Positions 1 to 6,286 are shown, numbered from the stretch's first letter. The stretch is DNA of 7,798 nucleotides from an uncultured Oscillospiraceae bacterium (GCA_910577365.1 CAJTMU010000102.1:1-7798), one strand, 5' to 3'. Numbers and translations are program-made. Notes: a model not told the origin generated them from the sequence alone.

Positions 1-111
1 TATCTGTGTTGCCTCTCCCTTTTCAATACCAATGCCCGGCCTTGTGCCAATTTCGCTGGGAACTTTCGCTATATATCCATCATGTGTGTCCAAAGTAATT
101 CGTTTCGGAGG
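1..111 (-). other. Open reading frame remnant running off the left edge (doubtful)
   Basis: The minus strand is open for 37 codons from the window edge back to a TAA at 112-114. It reads as a soluble-looking peptide containing DTHDGYIAKVPSEIG and RPGIGIEKGEATQ. There is no ATG; the only possible start is a TTG near position 96, without a ribosome binding site. The opposite strand is also open in frame 2 (2-184, 60 codons then TAG), giving a more hydrophobic peptide. Only one of these, if either, can be real. I do not recognise either product. The minus frame has codon use closer to the other genes here, but a start-less frame suggests a gene remnant or chance. Confidence 0.2.
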
Positions 112-132
112 TTATGCGCAAAGCGTTCCGGG

Positions 133-157
133 GTTAGAATTGATTTATGCTTCTAAC
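133..157. repeat. Short inverted repeat GTTAGAA-N11-TTCTAAC
   Basis: A perfect 7-bp inverted repeat, arms 133-139 and 151-157, lies in the AT-rich gap between the left-edge frames and the tRNA terminator. It could be an operator or a weak hairpin. Nothing else in 185-230 is interpretable. Confidence 0.3.
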
Positions 158-230
158 TTCGCATTCATTTTTTATGAGATTTAGGCTAATTTAGAATAAA
201 TTAACCGACTTTTGACAGTGAAAGGGACAG

Positions 231-277
231 CACAAAACCCCTCTCAAAACGCTTAACAGCGCAGTTTGAGAGGGGTT
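231..277 (-). terminator. Hairpin terminator of the tRNA-Gly transcript
   Basis: Arms 236-248 and 265-277 pair perfectly over 13 bp, including four consecutive G-C pairs. The loop contains a nested 4-bp CGCT/AGCG stem (250-253 with 258-261). Read on the minus strand, the stem follows the tRNA by 7 bases and ends in TTTTGTG, a short T tract. The stem is symmetrical, so it could also stop a rightward transcript entering from the left edge, but the rightward tail is less T-rich. Confidence 0.8.
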
Positions 278-284
278 GTAATTG

Positions 285-358
285 TGGAGCGGATAATGGG
301 AGTCGAACCCACCACCTCAGCTTGGGAAGCTAATGTTTTACCGATAAACTATATCCGC
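285..358 (-). tRNA. tRNA-Gly (anticodon CCC)
   Basis: The minus strand folds as a complete 74-nt tRNA. The acceptor stem GCGGATA pairs with TATCCGC, followed by discriminator U and an encoded CCA (285-287). The D arm is GTTT/AAAC with GG in the loop. The anticodon stem TTAGC/GCTGA encloses loop TTCCCAA, so the anticodon is CCC, decoding GGG. A 4-nt variable loop and a T arm with loop TTCGACT complete it. U73 fits bacterial tRNA-Gly identity. It has its own promoter and terminator and is a stand-alone gene. Confidence 0.97.
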
Positions 359-361
359 GAA

Positions 362-425
362 AGTAATCGGAGAACGTCAAACAAATTTAATTGCTAAAAC
401 AATTGTTATCCGTTTACCGATTACT
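362..425 (-). repeat. Inverted repeat AGTAATCGG...CCGATTACT bracketing the tRNA leader
   Basis: Perfect 9-bp arms lie at 362-370 and 417-425, separated by 46 bases. On the minus strand the first arm abuts the -10 box and spans the expected transcription start; the second ends 4 bases before the mature tRNA 5' end. The precursor leader could therefore fold back on itself next to the RNase P cleavage site. The arm also shares the 9-mer ATCGGTAAA with the tRNA D-loop. Confidence 0.5.
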
Positions 426-454
426 ATTATATCACCATAAGCGGGATTTGTCAA
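426..454 (-). promoter_or_regulatory. Consensus sigma-A/sigma-70 promoter for tRNA-Gly
   Basis: On the minus strand, TTGACA (449-454) and TATAAT (426-431) are separated by exactly 17 bases, a perfect housekeeping promoter. The expected start is near 419, giving a leader of about 60 nt before the tRNA. It lies just past the glgB stop codon, so the tRNA does not depend on glgB read-through. Confidence 0.9.
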
Positions 455-484
455 GGGCTAATTTGTTGAAAAATTTGCGGAGAT

Positions 485-2284
485 TTATTTTTTGGGCGAA
501 AGCTCATAATAGGCGGCGGAGTAGCGCGGAACATTTAGCTTTACGCATCCGTTTTTGTCAGCGGTAAGGTTTTTGGGATAGTGCGGGGCGCAGCCGCTCC
601 AGACATCGTCGGTGCTGTCGAGAATTATTTTCAGACGGTTTCCGAAGCCGATATTTAGAACATAGTTCTCCTGAACGCGGTCGGAAAAATTGAATATCGC
701 TGCGATAGGCTTTTCACCGGGGCAGCTTCTCAAGGCGGCGTAGCAGCGTCTGAGTGCGCTGTCGCAGTCCAGCCAGCGGAATCCGTCAAAGCTGTCGTCC
801 CATCGGGAAAGCGCGGGCATTTTTAGGTAAATCCCGCAAAGCTTTTTGATAAATTTGCTAAAGCTGTCGTGCATGGGGTAGGTGAGCACGTTCCAGTCCT
901 GCTCCTGCTTTTCGTCCCACTCGCGCAGCTGCCCAATTTCGTTGCCCATGAAGTTCAGCTTTTTTCCGGGGTGAGCGTACATATACATATAAAGCGCCCG
1001 CGCCTGAGGAAATTTATCCTCATAGTTCCCATACATCTTCTGTACTATGGTAGCTTTGCCGTGAACGCTCTCGTCGTGCGAGAACGGCAGAATATATTTC
1101 TCACTGTAATTGTACAGCATGGAAAAAGTGAGTTTGTGGTACGCGTCTACGCGCTGCTCGGGAGTTTTCTTGAAGTAGTCGAGGGTATCGTTCATCCAGC
1201 CCATATCCCATTTGTAGTCAAATCCAAGACCGCCCTGCTCAACGGATTTTGTAACGCGGGGATAGTCGGTGGAGTCCTCCGCGCACAGCACTGCGGAGGG
1301 GTGGAGAAGCTTAAGCCCTTGGTTCATTGTCTTTAGAAAGCGTGTTCCGCAGACGTTTTCTCCGCGTGACGGCTCGCCCGCCCAATAGATTATACGGCTT
1401 ATTGCGTCCATTCTCAGTCCGTCGAAATGAAACTCGTCAAGCCAGTAGTTCGCTGCGGATTTAAGAAAGCTGCATACTACGGGATGGGTATGGTCAAAGC
1501 TGCAGCTTCCCCATTCGCTGTATGCGATATCGCTGTAACCGCTCTCAAAAACAGCTGTGCCGTCAAATTTGGCAAGCGCATAGCCGTCCACTGCAAAATG
1601 AACGGGAACAAAATCCATAATTACCGCTATGCCGTTTTTGTGGCAGTAGTTGATAAAATATTTCAGTTCCGCCGCCGTGCCGTACCGTGAGGTGGGAGCA
1701 TAGAATCCTGTTGCCTGATACCCCCAGCTCTCGTCGCATGGGTGTTCGCTCAACGGCATTACCTCGATACAGTTGTATCCCATGCTTTTGCAGTAGCTCA
1801 CAAGCTTAGGGGCAAGCTGCTTATATGTGAACCATCCGCTCTCGTCATCAGGATTGGTTTTCCATGAGCCAAGATGAACCTCATAGATATTGAGTGCATC
1901 CCCGTGCCATGTTGGGCGGGATTGCAGCCATGAGTTGTCGTCAAAGGCAAAATCCGACATATCGCGTATTATCGAAGCGAATTTCGGGCGCAGCTCCATT
2001 CCATATCCGTAAGGGTCGCAGCGCTCTGTTGAGCCGTAGGCTGTATTTATGCGGTATTTGTACATCATTTGGGGTATTGCATCTTCTATGTAAATCTCCC
2101 AGAAATTTCTGTCGGCAGTTCTCGCCATGTTGCTGTCGCTCCAGCCGTTAAAATCGCCAATGAGCGACACTTCACGCGCATTGGGTGCATACAAGCGGAA
2201 CATGGTACCCTTACCGTCAAAATGCGCTCCGAGCCACTTGTAGGAATCGAAGCTGTTTCCTGAAAAGAAATCGCTAATATTCAT
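485..2284 (-). CDS. glgB: 1,4-alpha-glucan (glycogen) branching enzyme, GH13
   Basis: This cytosolic enzyme cuts alpha-1,4-glucan chains and re-attaches them as alpha-1,6 branches during glycogen synthesis. The start is ATG 2284, preceded on the minus strand by GGGGAG ten bases upstream, giving 599 aa. The frame stays open to 2395, but that 37-residue basic extension has no branching-enzyme character. An N-terminal CBM48 module (about 25-115, with RLYAPNAREVSLIGDFNGW) precedes the GH13 barrel and a C-terminal beta domain (about 500-599). Visible GH13 regions are D224-FVPV-H229, GLRMD with nucleophile D293, AEDST with acid/base E336, and SHDES with D404. E. coli GlgB has about 728 aa; the shorter form is usual in Bacillota. 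Motif I (DFVPVH, usually DWVPGH) and EDST (usually EEST) vary slightly but keep the catalytic residues. No other glg gene is in the window, and no convincing promoter or terminator was found. Confidence 0.95.
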   Translation of the reverse strand: MNISDFFSGNSFDSYKWLGAHFDGKGTMFRLYAPNAREVSLIGDFNGWSDSNMARTADRNFWEIYIEDAIPQMMYKYRINTAYGSTERCDPYGYGMELRPKFASIIRDMSDFAFDDNSWLQSRPTWHGDALNIYEVHLGSWKTNPDDESGWFTYKQLAPKLVSYCKSMGYNCIEVMPLSEHPCDESWGYQATGFYAPTSRYGTAAELKYFINYCHKNGIAVIMDFVPVHFAVDGYALAKFDGTAVFESGYSDIAYSEWGSCSFDHTHPVVCSFLKSAANYWLDEFHFDGLRMDAISRIIYWAGEPSRGENVCGTRFLKTMNQGLKLLHPSAVLCAEDSTDYPRVTKSVEQGGLGFDYKWDMGWMNDTLDYFKKTPEQRVDAYHKLTFSMLYNYSEKYILPFSHDESVHGKATIVQKMYGNYEDKFPQARALYMYMYAHPGKKLNFMGNEIGQLREWDEKQEQDWNVLTYPMHDSFSKFIKKLCGIYLKMPALSRWDDSFDGFRWLDCDSALRRCYAALRSCPGEKPIAAIFNFSDRVQENYVLNIGFGNRLKIILDSTDDVWSGCAPHYPKNLTADKNGCVKLNVPRYSAAYYELSPKK

Positions 2285-2319
2285 TTTATTTATGCTCCCC
2301 AGATTACGTTTACAAAACC

Positions 2320-2353
2320 GCCTTAAGGCAAATTTTCGGCAAAATATGCGCCG
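2320..2353. repeat. Palindrome and hairpin in the glgB leader
   Basis: GCCTTAAGGC (2320-2329) is a perfect 10-bp palindrome 36 bases upstream of the glgB start. Next to it, CGGC (2337-2340) and GCCG (2350-2353) can form a small stem flanked by A/T runs. They could be operator half-sites or leader hairpins for glgB; no function is shown. Confidence 0.3.
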
Positions 2354-2449
2354 TTTTATTAAAAAATCCTTAAAATACATATAGTATTTCTGCAAATTTG
2401 CTTTTTATGGGGTCTGCAAATACTCTATTTAAGAAGGGAGCTATCCTCC

Positions 2450-2469
2450 TTATCAAAAATTTTGGATAA
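2450..2469. promoter_or_regulatory. Near-perfect 20-bp palindrome upstream of the tetR promoter (candidate operator)
   Basis: TTATC-A-AAAATTTT-G-GATAA is a 20-bp palindrome with one mismatched pair (positions 6 and 15). It ends 14 bases before the -35 box of the regulator gene and lies in the shared glgB/regulator control region. Its size and symmetry suit a dimeric repressor, but its partner is unknown. Confidence 0.4.
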
Positions 2470-2483
2470 TTTTAAATAATTTG

Positions 2484-2512
2484 TTGACAAGCATTGTTTT
2501 TTATAATATAAT
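2484..2512 (+). promoter_or_regulatory. Consensus promoter of the TetR-family regulator
   Basis: TTGACA (2484-2489) and TATAAT (2507-2512) are separated by exactly 17 bases. A second TATAAT overlaps at 2502-2507 but is spaced wrongly. The expected start near 2519 gives a leader of about 94 nt to ATG 2613. A promoter this strong suggests it is normally held down, probably by the gene's own product at the adjacent palindromes. Confidence 0.9.
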
Positions 2513-2558
2513 TATACAGAAGATGTTTTTTCTGTTCAACCGGCAATTATTGTTCATA

Positions 2559-2589
2559 GTCAAATATGCGGCGATTTGACATATTTGTC
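2559..2589 (+). promoter_or_regulatory. Overlapping inverted repeats in the regulator leader (candidate autoregulatory operator)
   Basis: Three symmetric arrangements overlap here: GTCAAAT-N8-ATTTGAC (2559-2580), CAAATATG-N11-CATATTTG (2561-2587) and GACA-TATT-TGTC (2578-2589). All lie between the transcription start and the ribosome binding site. TetR-family genes commonly carry such operators, so this is the best candidate site for the protein encoded just downstream. A hairpin in the leader RNA is the alternative reading. Confidence 0.5.
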
Positions 2590-2612
2590 GAAGAATGGCG
2601 GAGGAGATAAAT

Positions 2613-3137
2613 ATGGATCTGCGTATACAGCGAACCAAGGCGGCAATTAAAAAGGCGTTTCTTGAGCTTCGCAGCAAGAAACCTATTGAGAAAATAACGA
2701 TAACGGAGCTTTCCGCTCATGCTAACATAAACAAGGCAACGTTCTATCTACATTATTCAGATATTTATGAATTGTCTGATGAGATAGAAGGCGAGATGAT
2801 AGATGAAATGATAGTCAGCGGGCTGGAGAATTTCTTCGAGGCTCCGCAGAGGTATTCTCTGGAAATTTTCGGCGCGTTTATGGAAAACCGCAAAAAGCTA
2901 AAAACCATCTTTTCTGGCAGCCGCAGCGGTTTGTTTTCAATAAAAATAGAGCAGCGGATAAAAGCAAAGCTTTATGAAAAGTATCCTGAGCTGAACACCA
3001 AGCATAACGACGTAGTTCTGTCATTCCTGACGCAGGGAATGTTCCACACCGTGGCAGGGTGCAGGGAAGAGGATATCGGAAAGCTGTATGACGAGATAGT
3101 TCAGCTGCTTCCCTTGTTGGTGGGACAGCTGCGTTAG
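2613..3137 (+). CDS. TetR/AcrR-family transcriptional regulator
   Basis: A 174-aa DNA-binding protein of the TetR family, normally a dimeric repressor released by a small ligand. The N-terminal helix-turn-helix domain covers about residues 5-55; ITITELSAHANINKATFYLHY includes the recognition helix NKATFYLHY (about 40-48), a TetR hallmark. The rest is a short helical ligand/dimer domain of the type often seen in Clostridia with unknown inducers. ATG 2613 is chosen because GGAGGAG sits 6 bases upstream. The earlier ATG at 2595 has no ribosome binding site, and starting there would place this GGAGGAG inside the coding region. The gene diverges from glgB and precedes two sugar hydrolases; either could be its target, or only itself. 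No clear terminator follows the stop codon. Confidence 0.92.
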   Translation: MDLRIQRTKAAIKKAFLELRSKKPIEKITITELSAHANINKATFYLHYSDIYELSDEIEGEMIDEMIVSGLENFFEAPQRYSLEIFGAFMENRKKLKTIFSGSRSGLFSIKIEQRIKAKLYEKYPELNTKHNDVVLSFLTQGMFHTVAGCREEDIGKLYDEIVQLLPLLVGQLR

Positions 3138-3298
3138 CTGATAGTTTTGTCGTAGGTTTGGAAGCGGTATGGAAAATTCGCGCTTAAATCATTGTATTTA
3201 GGCTGACAAGGCATAAAAGTTTTACAGCTGAAAGCAACACAAGAATTACAAGTTCAAAGTTACTGAAAACCTATGTCAACCTACCGCCCACAAAGCAT
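3138..3298. other. Gene-free stretch between the regulator and the structured repeats
   Basis: No gene, convincing promoter or terminator was found here. CCTATG (3270-3275) and CATAGG (3296-3301) form a 6-bp inverted repeat with a 20-base loop that overlaps the first hairpin of the next element. A promoter for the GH95 gene is expected in this stretch or within the repeats, but no good -35/-10 pair is visible. Confidence 0.5.
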
Positions 3299-3409
3299 AG
3301 GCGATAAAATTTAAGAGCAGCTATCCGCCTGTGCAGGAATTTTCGCAAGCAGCCGCGAAAGCGGAGCACAACAGAGCTTTCACGGCGGGCTGACAACGAT
3401 TTGCAAATT
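3299..3409 (+). repeat. Structured element, copy A (first of the pair before GH95)
   Basis: Hairpin P1 pairs 3299-3306 with 3322-3330 (8 bp, one bulge). It is followed by the core GCAGGAATTTTCGCAA (3333-3348). The core can close on TTGCAAATT (3401-3409) in 9 bp with a 2-nt bulge. Inside is CCGC-GAAA-GCGG (3353-3364), a 4-bp stem with a GNRA-type tetraloop. A longer alternative stem pairs CAGCC (3350-3354) with GGCTG (3388-3392) and GAAAGC (3357-3362) with GCTTTC (3376-3381). The inner motif GCGAAAGCGGAGC resembles the equivalent loops of the other three copies. Confidence 0.55.
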
Positions 3410-3455
3410 AAGTCGTTCCGGTTTGTAGGTAAAGTTATTGCGACAGAATGCTGAT

Positions 3456-3536
3456 GCAGGAAATTTTTTGCGAGATCCTGACGCAGTTAAGCCCCCGAAG
3501 CGGAGTGAACTGTGGCGGGCTGGTCGCGGAAGATTT
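3456..3536 (+). repeat. Structured element, copy B (directly before the GH95 gene)
   Basis: The core GCAGGAAATTTTTTGCGA (3456-3473) pairs over 13 continuous positions with 3524-3536 (a3461-t3536 through a3473-t3524), three of them G-U. Inside, AGCCC (3490-3494) pairs with GGGCT (3517-3521), around a loop containing CCGAAGCGGAGTGAACTG. A competing hairpin pairs CAGGA (3457-3461) with TCCTG (3476-3480). The element ends 10 bases before the AAGAGG ribosome binding site (3547-3552). The coding frame happens to stay open through it, which could mislead start prediction. Confidence 0.6.
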
Positions 3537-3557
3537 AAATTAAAGCAAGAGGTAAAT

Positions 3558-5879
3558 ATGAACGTTATAAGTTTCGAGCAAGAGGGAAATAAGGAGCTTT
3601 GGGAGCAGCAATGTCTGCCGATAGGCAACGGATATATGGGGGCTTCCATGTTTGGCGGGGTTCGCAAAGAGAGAATCGTGCTTAATGAGAAAAGCTTGTG
3701 GGCGGGTGGTCCGTGCGCTCGGCGCAAGGATTATTACGGCGGCAACAAGCGTGACAGGTACAAATATGTCACGGAGGTGCAGCGGGAGCTTGCTGCGGGG
3801 AATTACCAAAGGGTAGTGGAGCTTCTGCCCGAGCTTACGGGTGACGGTGATTTCGGAAGCTATCTGTTGCTGTGCGACGCAGTTCTGGAATTTGAACTGC
3901 CCGAGGGCGAGCCGAGAGGGTATTTGAGGTCTTTGGATCTGGAACGCTCGCTATATTCGTGCAGTTTTTCAGTGAAAAATGTTCATCATCACCGCACGGC
4001 TTTTGCGAGCTATCCCGATAAGGTAATGGTGTTTAAGTTTGAAACGCGAGACACCTTCGGAATAAATGACAAGCTGCTAAACTTCACTCTGCGGCTTGAT
4101 AAGATCCACCCTGCGAAAATCTTCGGCGAGGGCGACACACTGGTATACAGCGGCGCGGTTGAGGACAACGGAATGCGTTTTGATGCGCGGTTCAAGGTTG
4201 AAACGGACGGAGAGCTTGATATATCGGAGAATGGTATAAGGGTAAGCGGAGCTGAAAAAGCGGTTATATATTTCAGTGCAGCTACCGATTATGAGATGAA
4301 ATACCCCGCATATCGAAGCGGCATATCTCCCGAAAATATTACAAAGCCTATTGTGGAGAGAGCAGCGGAAAAGGGCAGTGACGAGCTTTATAAAGCGCAT
4401 TATAAGGATTACAGCACGATATATGACAGGGTATCGCTGAGAATAAACAAGGATATGGCGTATTACCCCGCTGACAGGTTTTTAGAGGAATATAAAAAGG
4501 GAAACAGGGCGGCTATGAATATGCTGGAAACGTTGTATTTCCAGTACGGACGCTATCTGCTGATATCCTCGTCGAGAGCGGGCGCGCTTCCCGCCAATCT
4601 TCAGGGCGTGTGGAACGAAAGCAACACCCCGCCGTGGTGCTGCGATTATCATATAAACGTCAATTTGCAGATGAATTACTGGGGAGCTTATAACACCAAT
4701 ATGGCGGAAACGGCGCTGCCGCTTGTCGAGTTTCTTAATTCGCTCAGAGAACCGGGACGCGTCACCGCTAAGGAATATTATAATATAGTAAGCAGCGCCG
4801 AAAATCCCGAAAACGGCTGGACTGCTCATACGCAATGCTCGCCTTTCGGCTGGACTGCGCCTGGGTGGGATTTCTACTGGGGCTGGTCAACCGCGGCGGT
4901 TGCGTGGCTCATGCAGAATATATGGGAGTATTACGAGTTTACGGGCGACGCGGAGTATTTAAGGGAGAAGATATTCCCTATAATGCGTGAGAGCGTGAGA
5001 TTCTACACACAGTGGCTGATTTACGATGAGAAACAGGACCGACTGGTTTCATCGCCGACGTATTCTCCCGAACATGGTCCCGCGTCGATAGGCAATACCT
5101 ATGAGCAAAGCCTTATAGAACAGCTTTTCATTGATTTCCTGACCGCTTCAGAAATCATAGGAGAGGAGGACGCTTTGCAGGAGAAGGTGCGTGAAATGCT
5201 TCCTCGAATGAAGCCTTATTCCGTAAGCAAAACAGGAATGCTCAAGGAGTGGTTTGAGGAGGACGAGGAAAGCTTCGACCGCTCCAAGATACAGAAAAAT
5301 CACCGTCATATAAGCCATCTGATGGGCTTGTACCCGGGGAAGAGGATAAATTCCGATACTCCCGAGTTTATGAGAGCCGCGATTGCTACTATGGACGACC
5401 GCGGCGATGAGTCCACCGGCTGGGCAAGGGCATATAAGATTAATCTGCGCAGCCGCACGGGCGACGGAAACCGCACCTACAAGCTGCTTCGCGGTCTGCT
5501 GGAAAGCTGTACATTCGTAAATCTATGGGATTTCCACCCGCCGTTCCAGATTGACGGCAATTTTGGCGCTTCCGCCGGAATTGCGGAAATGCTGCTGCAA
5601 AGCCATGAGGGGGTCATTCGTCTGCTGCCCGCTGTTCCCGATGACTGGAAAAGCGGCGAGTTTAAGGGGCTGTGTGCCCGCGGAGGCTTTATGGTAGATG
5701 CCGTTTGGTATAACGGAGCCGTCACTTCGCTGAGGTTAACCTCAAAAATAGGAGGCGAGTGCGAGATAGTTTATCCGACGGAGGACGGAATAACATCATC
5801 AAAGATAAAGCTGGCGGCGGGTGAGAGCCGTGATATAATTAAGAGCGCTCACGAAAAGCTGAAGGAACAGTACCACTGA
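3558..5879 (+). CDS. Glycoside hydrolase family 95, probable cytosolic alpha-1,2-L-fucosidase
   Basis: A 773-aa GH95 enzyme; the family inverts and removes terminal alpha-L-fucose (Fuc-alpha-1,2-Gal) or alpha-L-galactose. ATG 3558 follows AAGAGG at 5-base spacing. The frame is open 40 codons further, but that part is the upstream repeat. Order: N-terminal beta domain (about 1-240), linker, then an (alpha/alpha)6 barrel (about 300-690) and a C-terminal beta domain. Signature LQGVWNESNTPPW...HINVNLQMNYW holds H365, N367 and N369, equivalent to the His/Asn/Asn that contact fucose and activate water in Bifidobacterium AfcA. SPTYSPEHG holds the likely acid E505; FQIDGNFGASAGIAEMLLQSH holds D666. 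His rather than Thr at 365 favours fucose over L-galactose (recalled family knowledge). There is no signal peptide or anchor, so it should act on imported oligosaccharides. It is followed by a GH27 gene in the same direction. Confidence 0.93.
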   Translation: MNVISFEQEGNKELWEQQCLPIGNGYMGASMFGGVRKERIVLNEKSLWAGGPCARRKDYYGGNKRDRYKYVTEVQRELAAGNYQRVVELLPELTGDGDFGSYLLLCDAVLEFELPEGEPRGYLRSLDLERSLYSCSFSVKNVHHHRTAFASYPDKVMVFKFETRDTFGINDKLLNFTLRLDKIHPAKIFGEGDTLVYSGAVEDNGMRFDARFKVETDGELDISENGIRVSGAEKAVIYFSAATDYEMKYPAYRSGISPENITKPIVERAAEKGSDELYKAHYKDYSTIYDRVSLRINKDMAYYPADRFLEEYKKGNRAAMNMLETLYFQYGRYLLISSSRAGALPANLQGVWNESNTPPWCCDYHINVNLQMNYWGAYNTNMAETALPLVEFLNSLREPGRVTAKEYYNIVSSAENPENGWTAHTQCSPFGWTAPGWDFYWGWSTAAVAWLMQNIWEYYEFTGDAEYLREKIFPIMRESVRFYTQWLIYDEKQDRLVSSPTYSPEHGPASIGNTYEQSLIEQLFIDFLTASEIIGEEDALQEKVREMLPRMKPYSVSKTGMLKEWFEEDEESFDRSKIQKNHRHISHLMGLYPGKRINSDTPEFMRAAIATMDDRGDESTGWARAYKINLRSRTGDGNRTYKLLRGLLESCTFVNLWDFHPPFQIDGNFGASAGIAEMLLQSHEGVIRLLPAVPDDWKSGEFKGLCARGGFMVDAVWYNGAVTSLRLTSKIGGECEIVYPTEDGITSSKIKLAAGESRDIIKSAHEKLKEQYH

Positions 5880-5926
5880 TAATTGACAGCGAGTTACATT
5901 AAAGCCAAAAGAAGATCAGTGTGGTA
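5871..5926 (+). other. Imperfect hairpin spanning the GH95 stop codon
   Basis: TACCACTGAT (5871-5880, containing the stop) can pair with ATCAGTGTGGTA (5915-5926) in 10 bp with a 2-nt bulge. No T tract follows, so it is not a classic terminator; it might stabilise the mRNA end. The rest of 5927-5996 shows nothing beyond weak promoter-like AT tracts. Confidence 0.3.
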
Positions 5927-5996
5927 ATTACTGTGCTTTATGAAATGAAAACGGGCAATTATAGTCAAGACTTTATTAATTGACCGCATAACGATA

Positions 5997-6141
5997 GAGG
6001 GGGCAAGGTCGCTCTGAAAGAAGCGGCGAATAACACCCTCGCAGGAATTTTCCGCAATCTGGTGGAACGCGAAGTGAAACGGAGCGTTCTTACCAAGGCT
6101 ATATGCAAGGCTTTAAGCGTTCAATGCTTTGGAAGCAAAGC
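5997..6141 (+). repeat. Structured element, copy C (first of the pair before GH27)
   Basis: P1 pairs GAGGG (5997-6001) with CCCTC (6036-6040) and contains a nested CGCT/AGCG stem (6010-6013 with 6022-6025). The core CGCAGGAATTTTCCGC occupies 6040-6055. P2 pairs 6060-6070 with 6084-6095 (11 bp, one G-U, one bulged T) around loop GAAGTGAAACGGA. P3 is GCTTTG-GAAG-CAAAGC (6126-6141). The stretch 6040-6098 matches the next copy at 56 of 60 aligned columns (three substitutions, one indel), repeating at a 131-base interval. No adjacent 3' strand for the outer stem is present. Confidence 0.65.
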
Positions 6142-6156
6142 CGTAATCAGAAAAAG

Positions 6157-6280
6157 GGGCAAAACGCCCACGCAGGAATTTCCCGCAATCTGGTGGAAAC
6201 GCGAAGTGAAACGGAGCGTTTTCACCAAGGATAGCGGAGTTTTCGGCAAAGCCGAAAACGCAGCGGTGCGGGAAATTCTT
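6157..6280 (+). repeat. Structured element, copy D: three-way junction directly before the GH27 gene
   Basis: P1 is GGGC-AAAAC-GCCC (6157-6169). The outer stem pairs 6174-6186 with 6268-6280 over 13 positions, all paired with one G-U. It encloses P2 (6191-6202 with 6216-6227, 12 bp, one G-U, 13-nt loop GAAGTGAAACGGA) and P3 (GTTTTCGGC-AAA-GCCGAAAAC, 6239-6259, 9 bp perfect). The outer stem ends in TTCTTTT (6276-6282), 7 bases before the AAGGAGG site at 6287-6293. This is the best-formed of the four copies. The T-rich end allows, but does not prove, terminator-like behaviour. Confidence 0.7.
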
Positions 6281-6286
6281 TTAAAT

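Noticed and set aside
869..2263. Several 64-155 aa plus-strand frames opposite glgB
   Set aside because: They are antisense shadows of a clearly functional glgB, with no domain resemblance and no ribosome binding sites.
2285..2395. N-terminal extension of glgB to 2395
   Set aside because: The 37 extra residues are basic and unlike branching enzymes. ATG 2284 has a GGGGAG site and leads straight into the CBM48 module.
2433..2451. Minus-strand AAGGAGG box as a ribosome binding site for a leader peptide before glgB
   Set aside because: No start codon follows at suitable spacing on the minus strand; only a weak stem with the opposite GAAGGGAG can be drawn.
2595..2612. Upstream ATG of the TetR-family gene
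   Set aside because: The GGAGGAG ribosome binding site lies just downstream of this ATG and correctly precedes ATG 2613.
3168..3314. Tiny frames of 10-13 codons starting near 3170 and 3273
   Set aside because: They are very short, lack a proper ribosome binding site and show no conservation signal that could be judged here.
5883..5912. TTGACA at 5883 as a -35 box for the GH27 gene
   Set aside because: No acceptable -10 sequence occurs at 16-18 base spacing; the same holds for TTGACC near 5980.
3299..6280. CRISPR-like array interpretation of the repeated elements
   Set aside because: The copies are only four, unevenly spaced, diverged, internally palindromic and interrupted by a 2.3-kb gene, unlike regular direct repeats with unique spacers.
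5997..6280. Insertion sequence or transposon
   Set aside because: No transposase frame, no clear target-site duplication and no terminal inverted repeats beyond the hairpin stems are visible.
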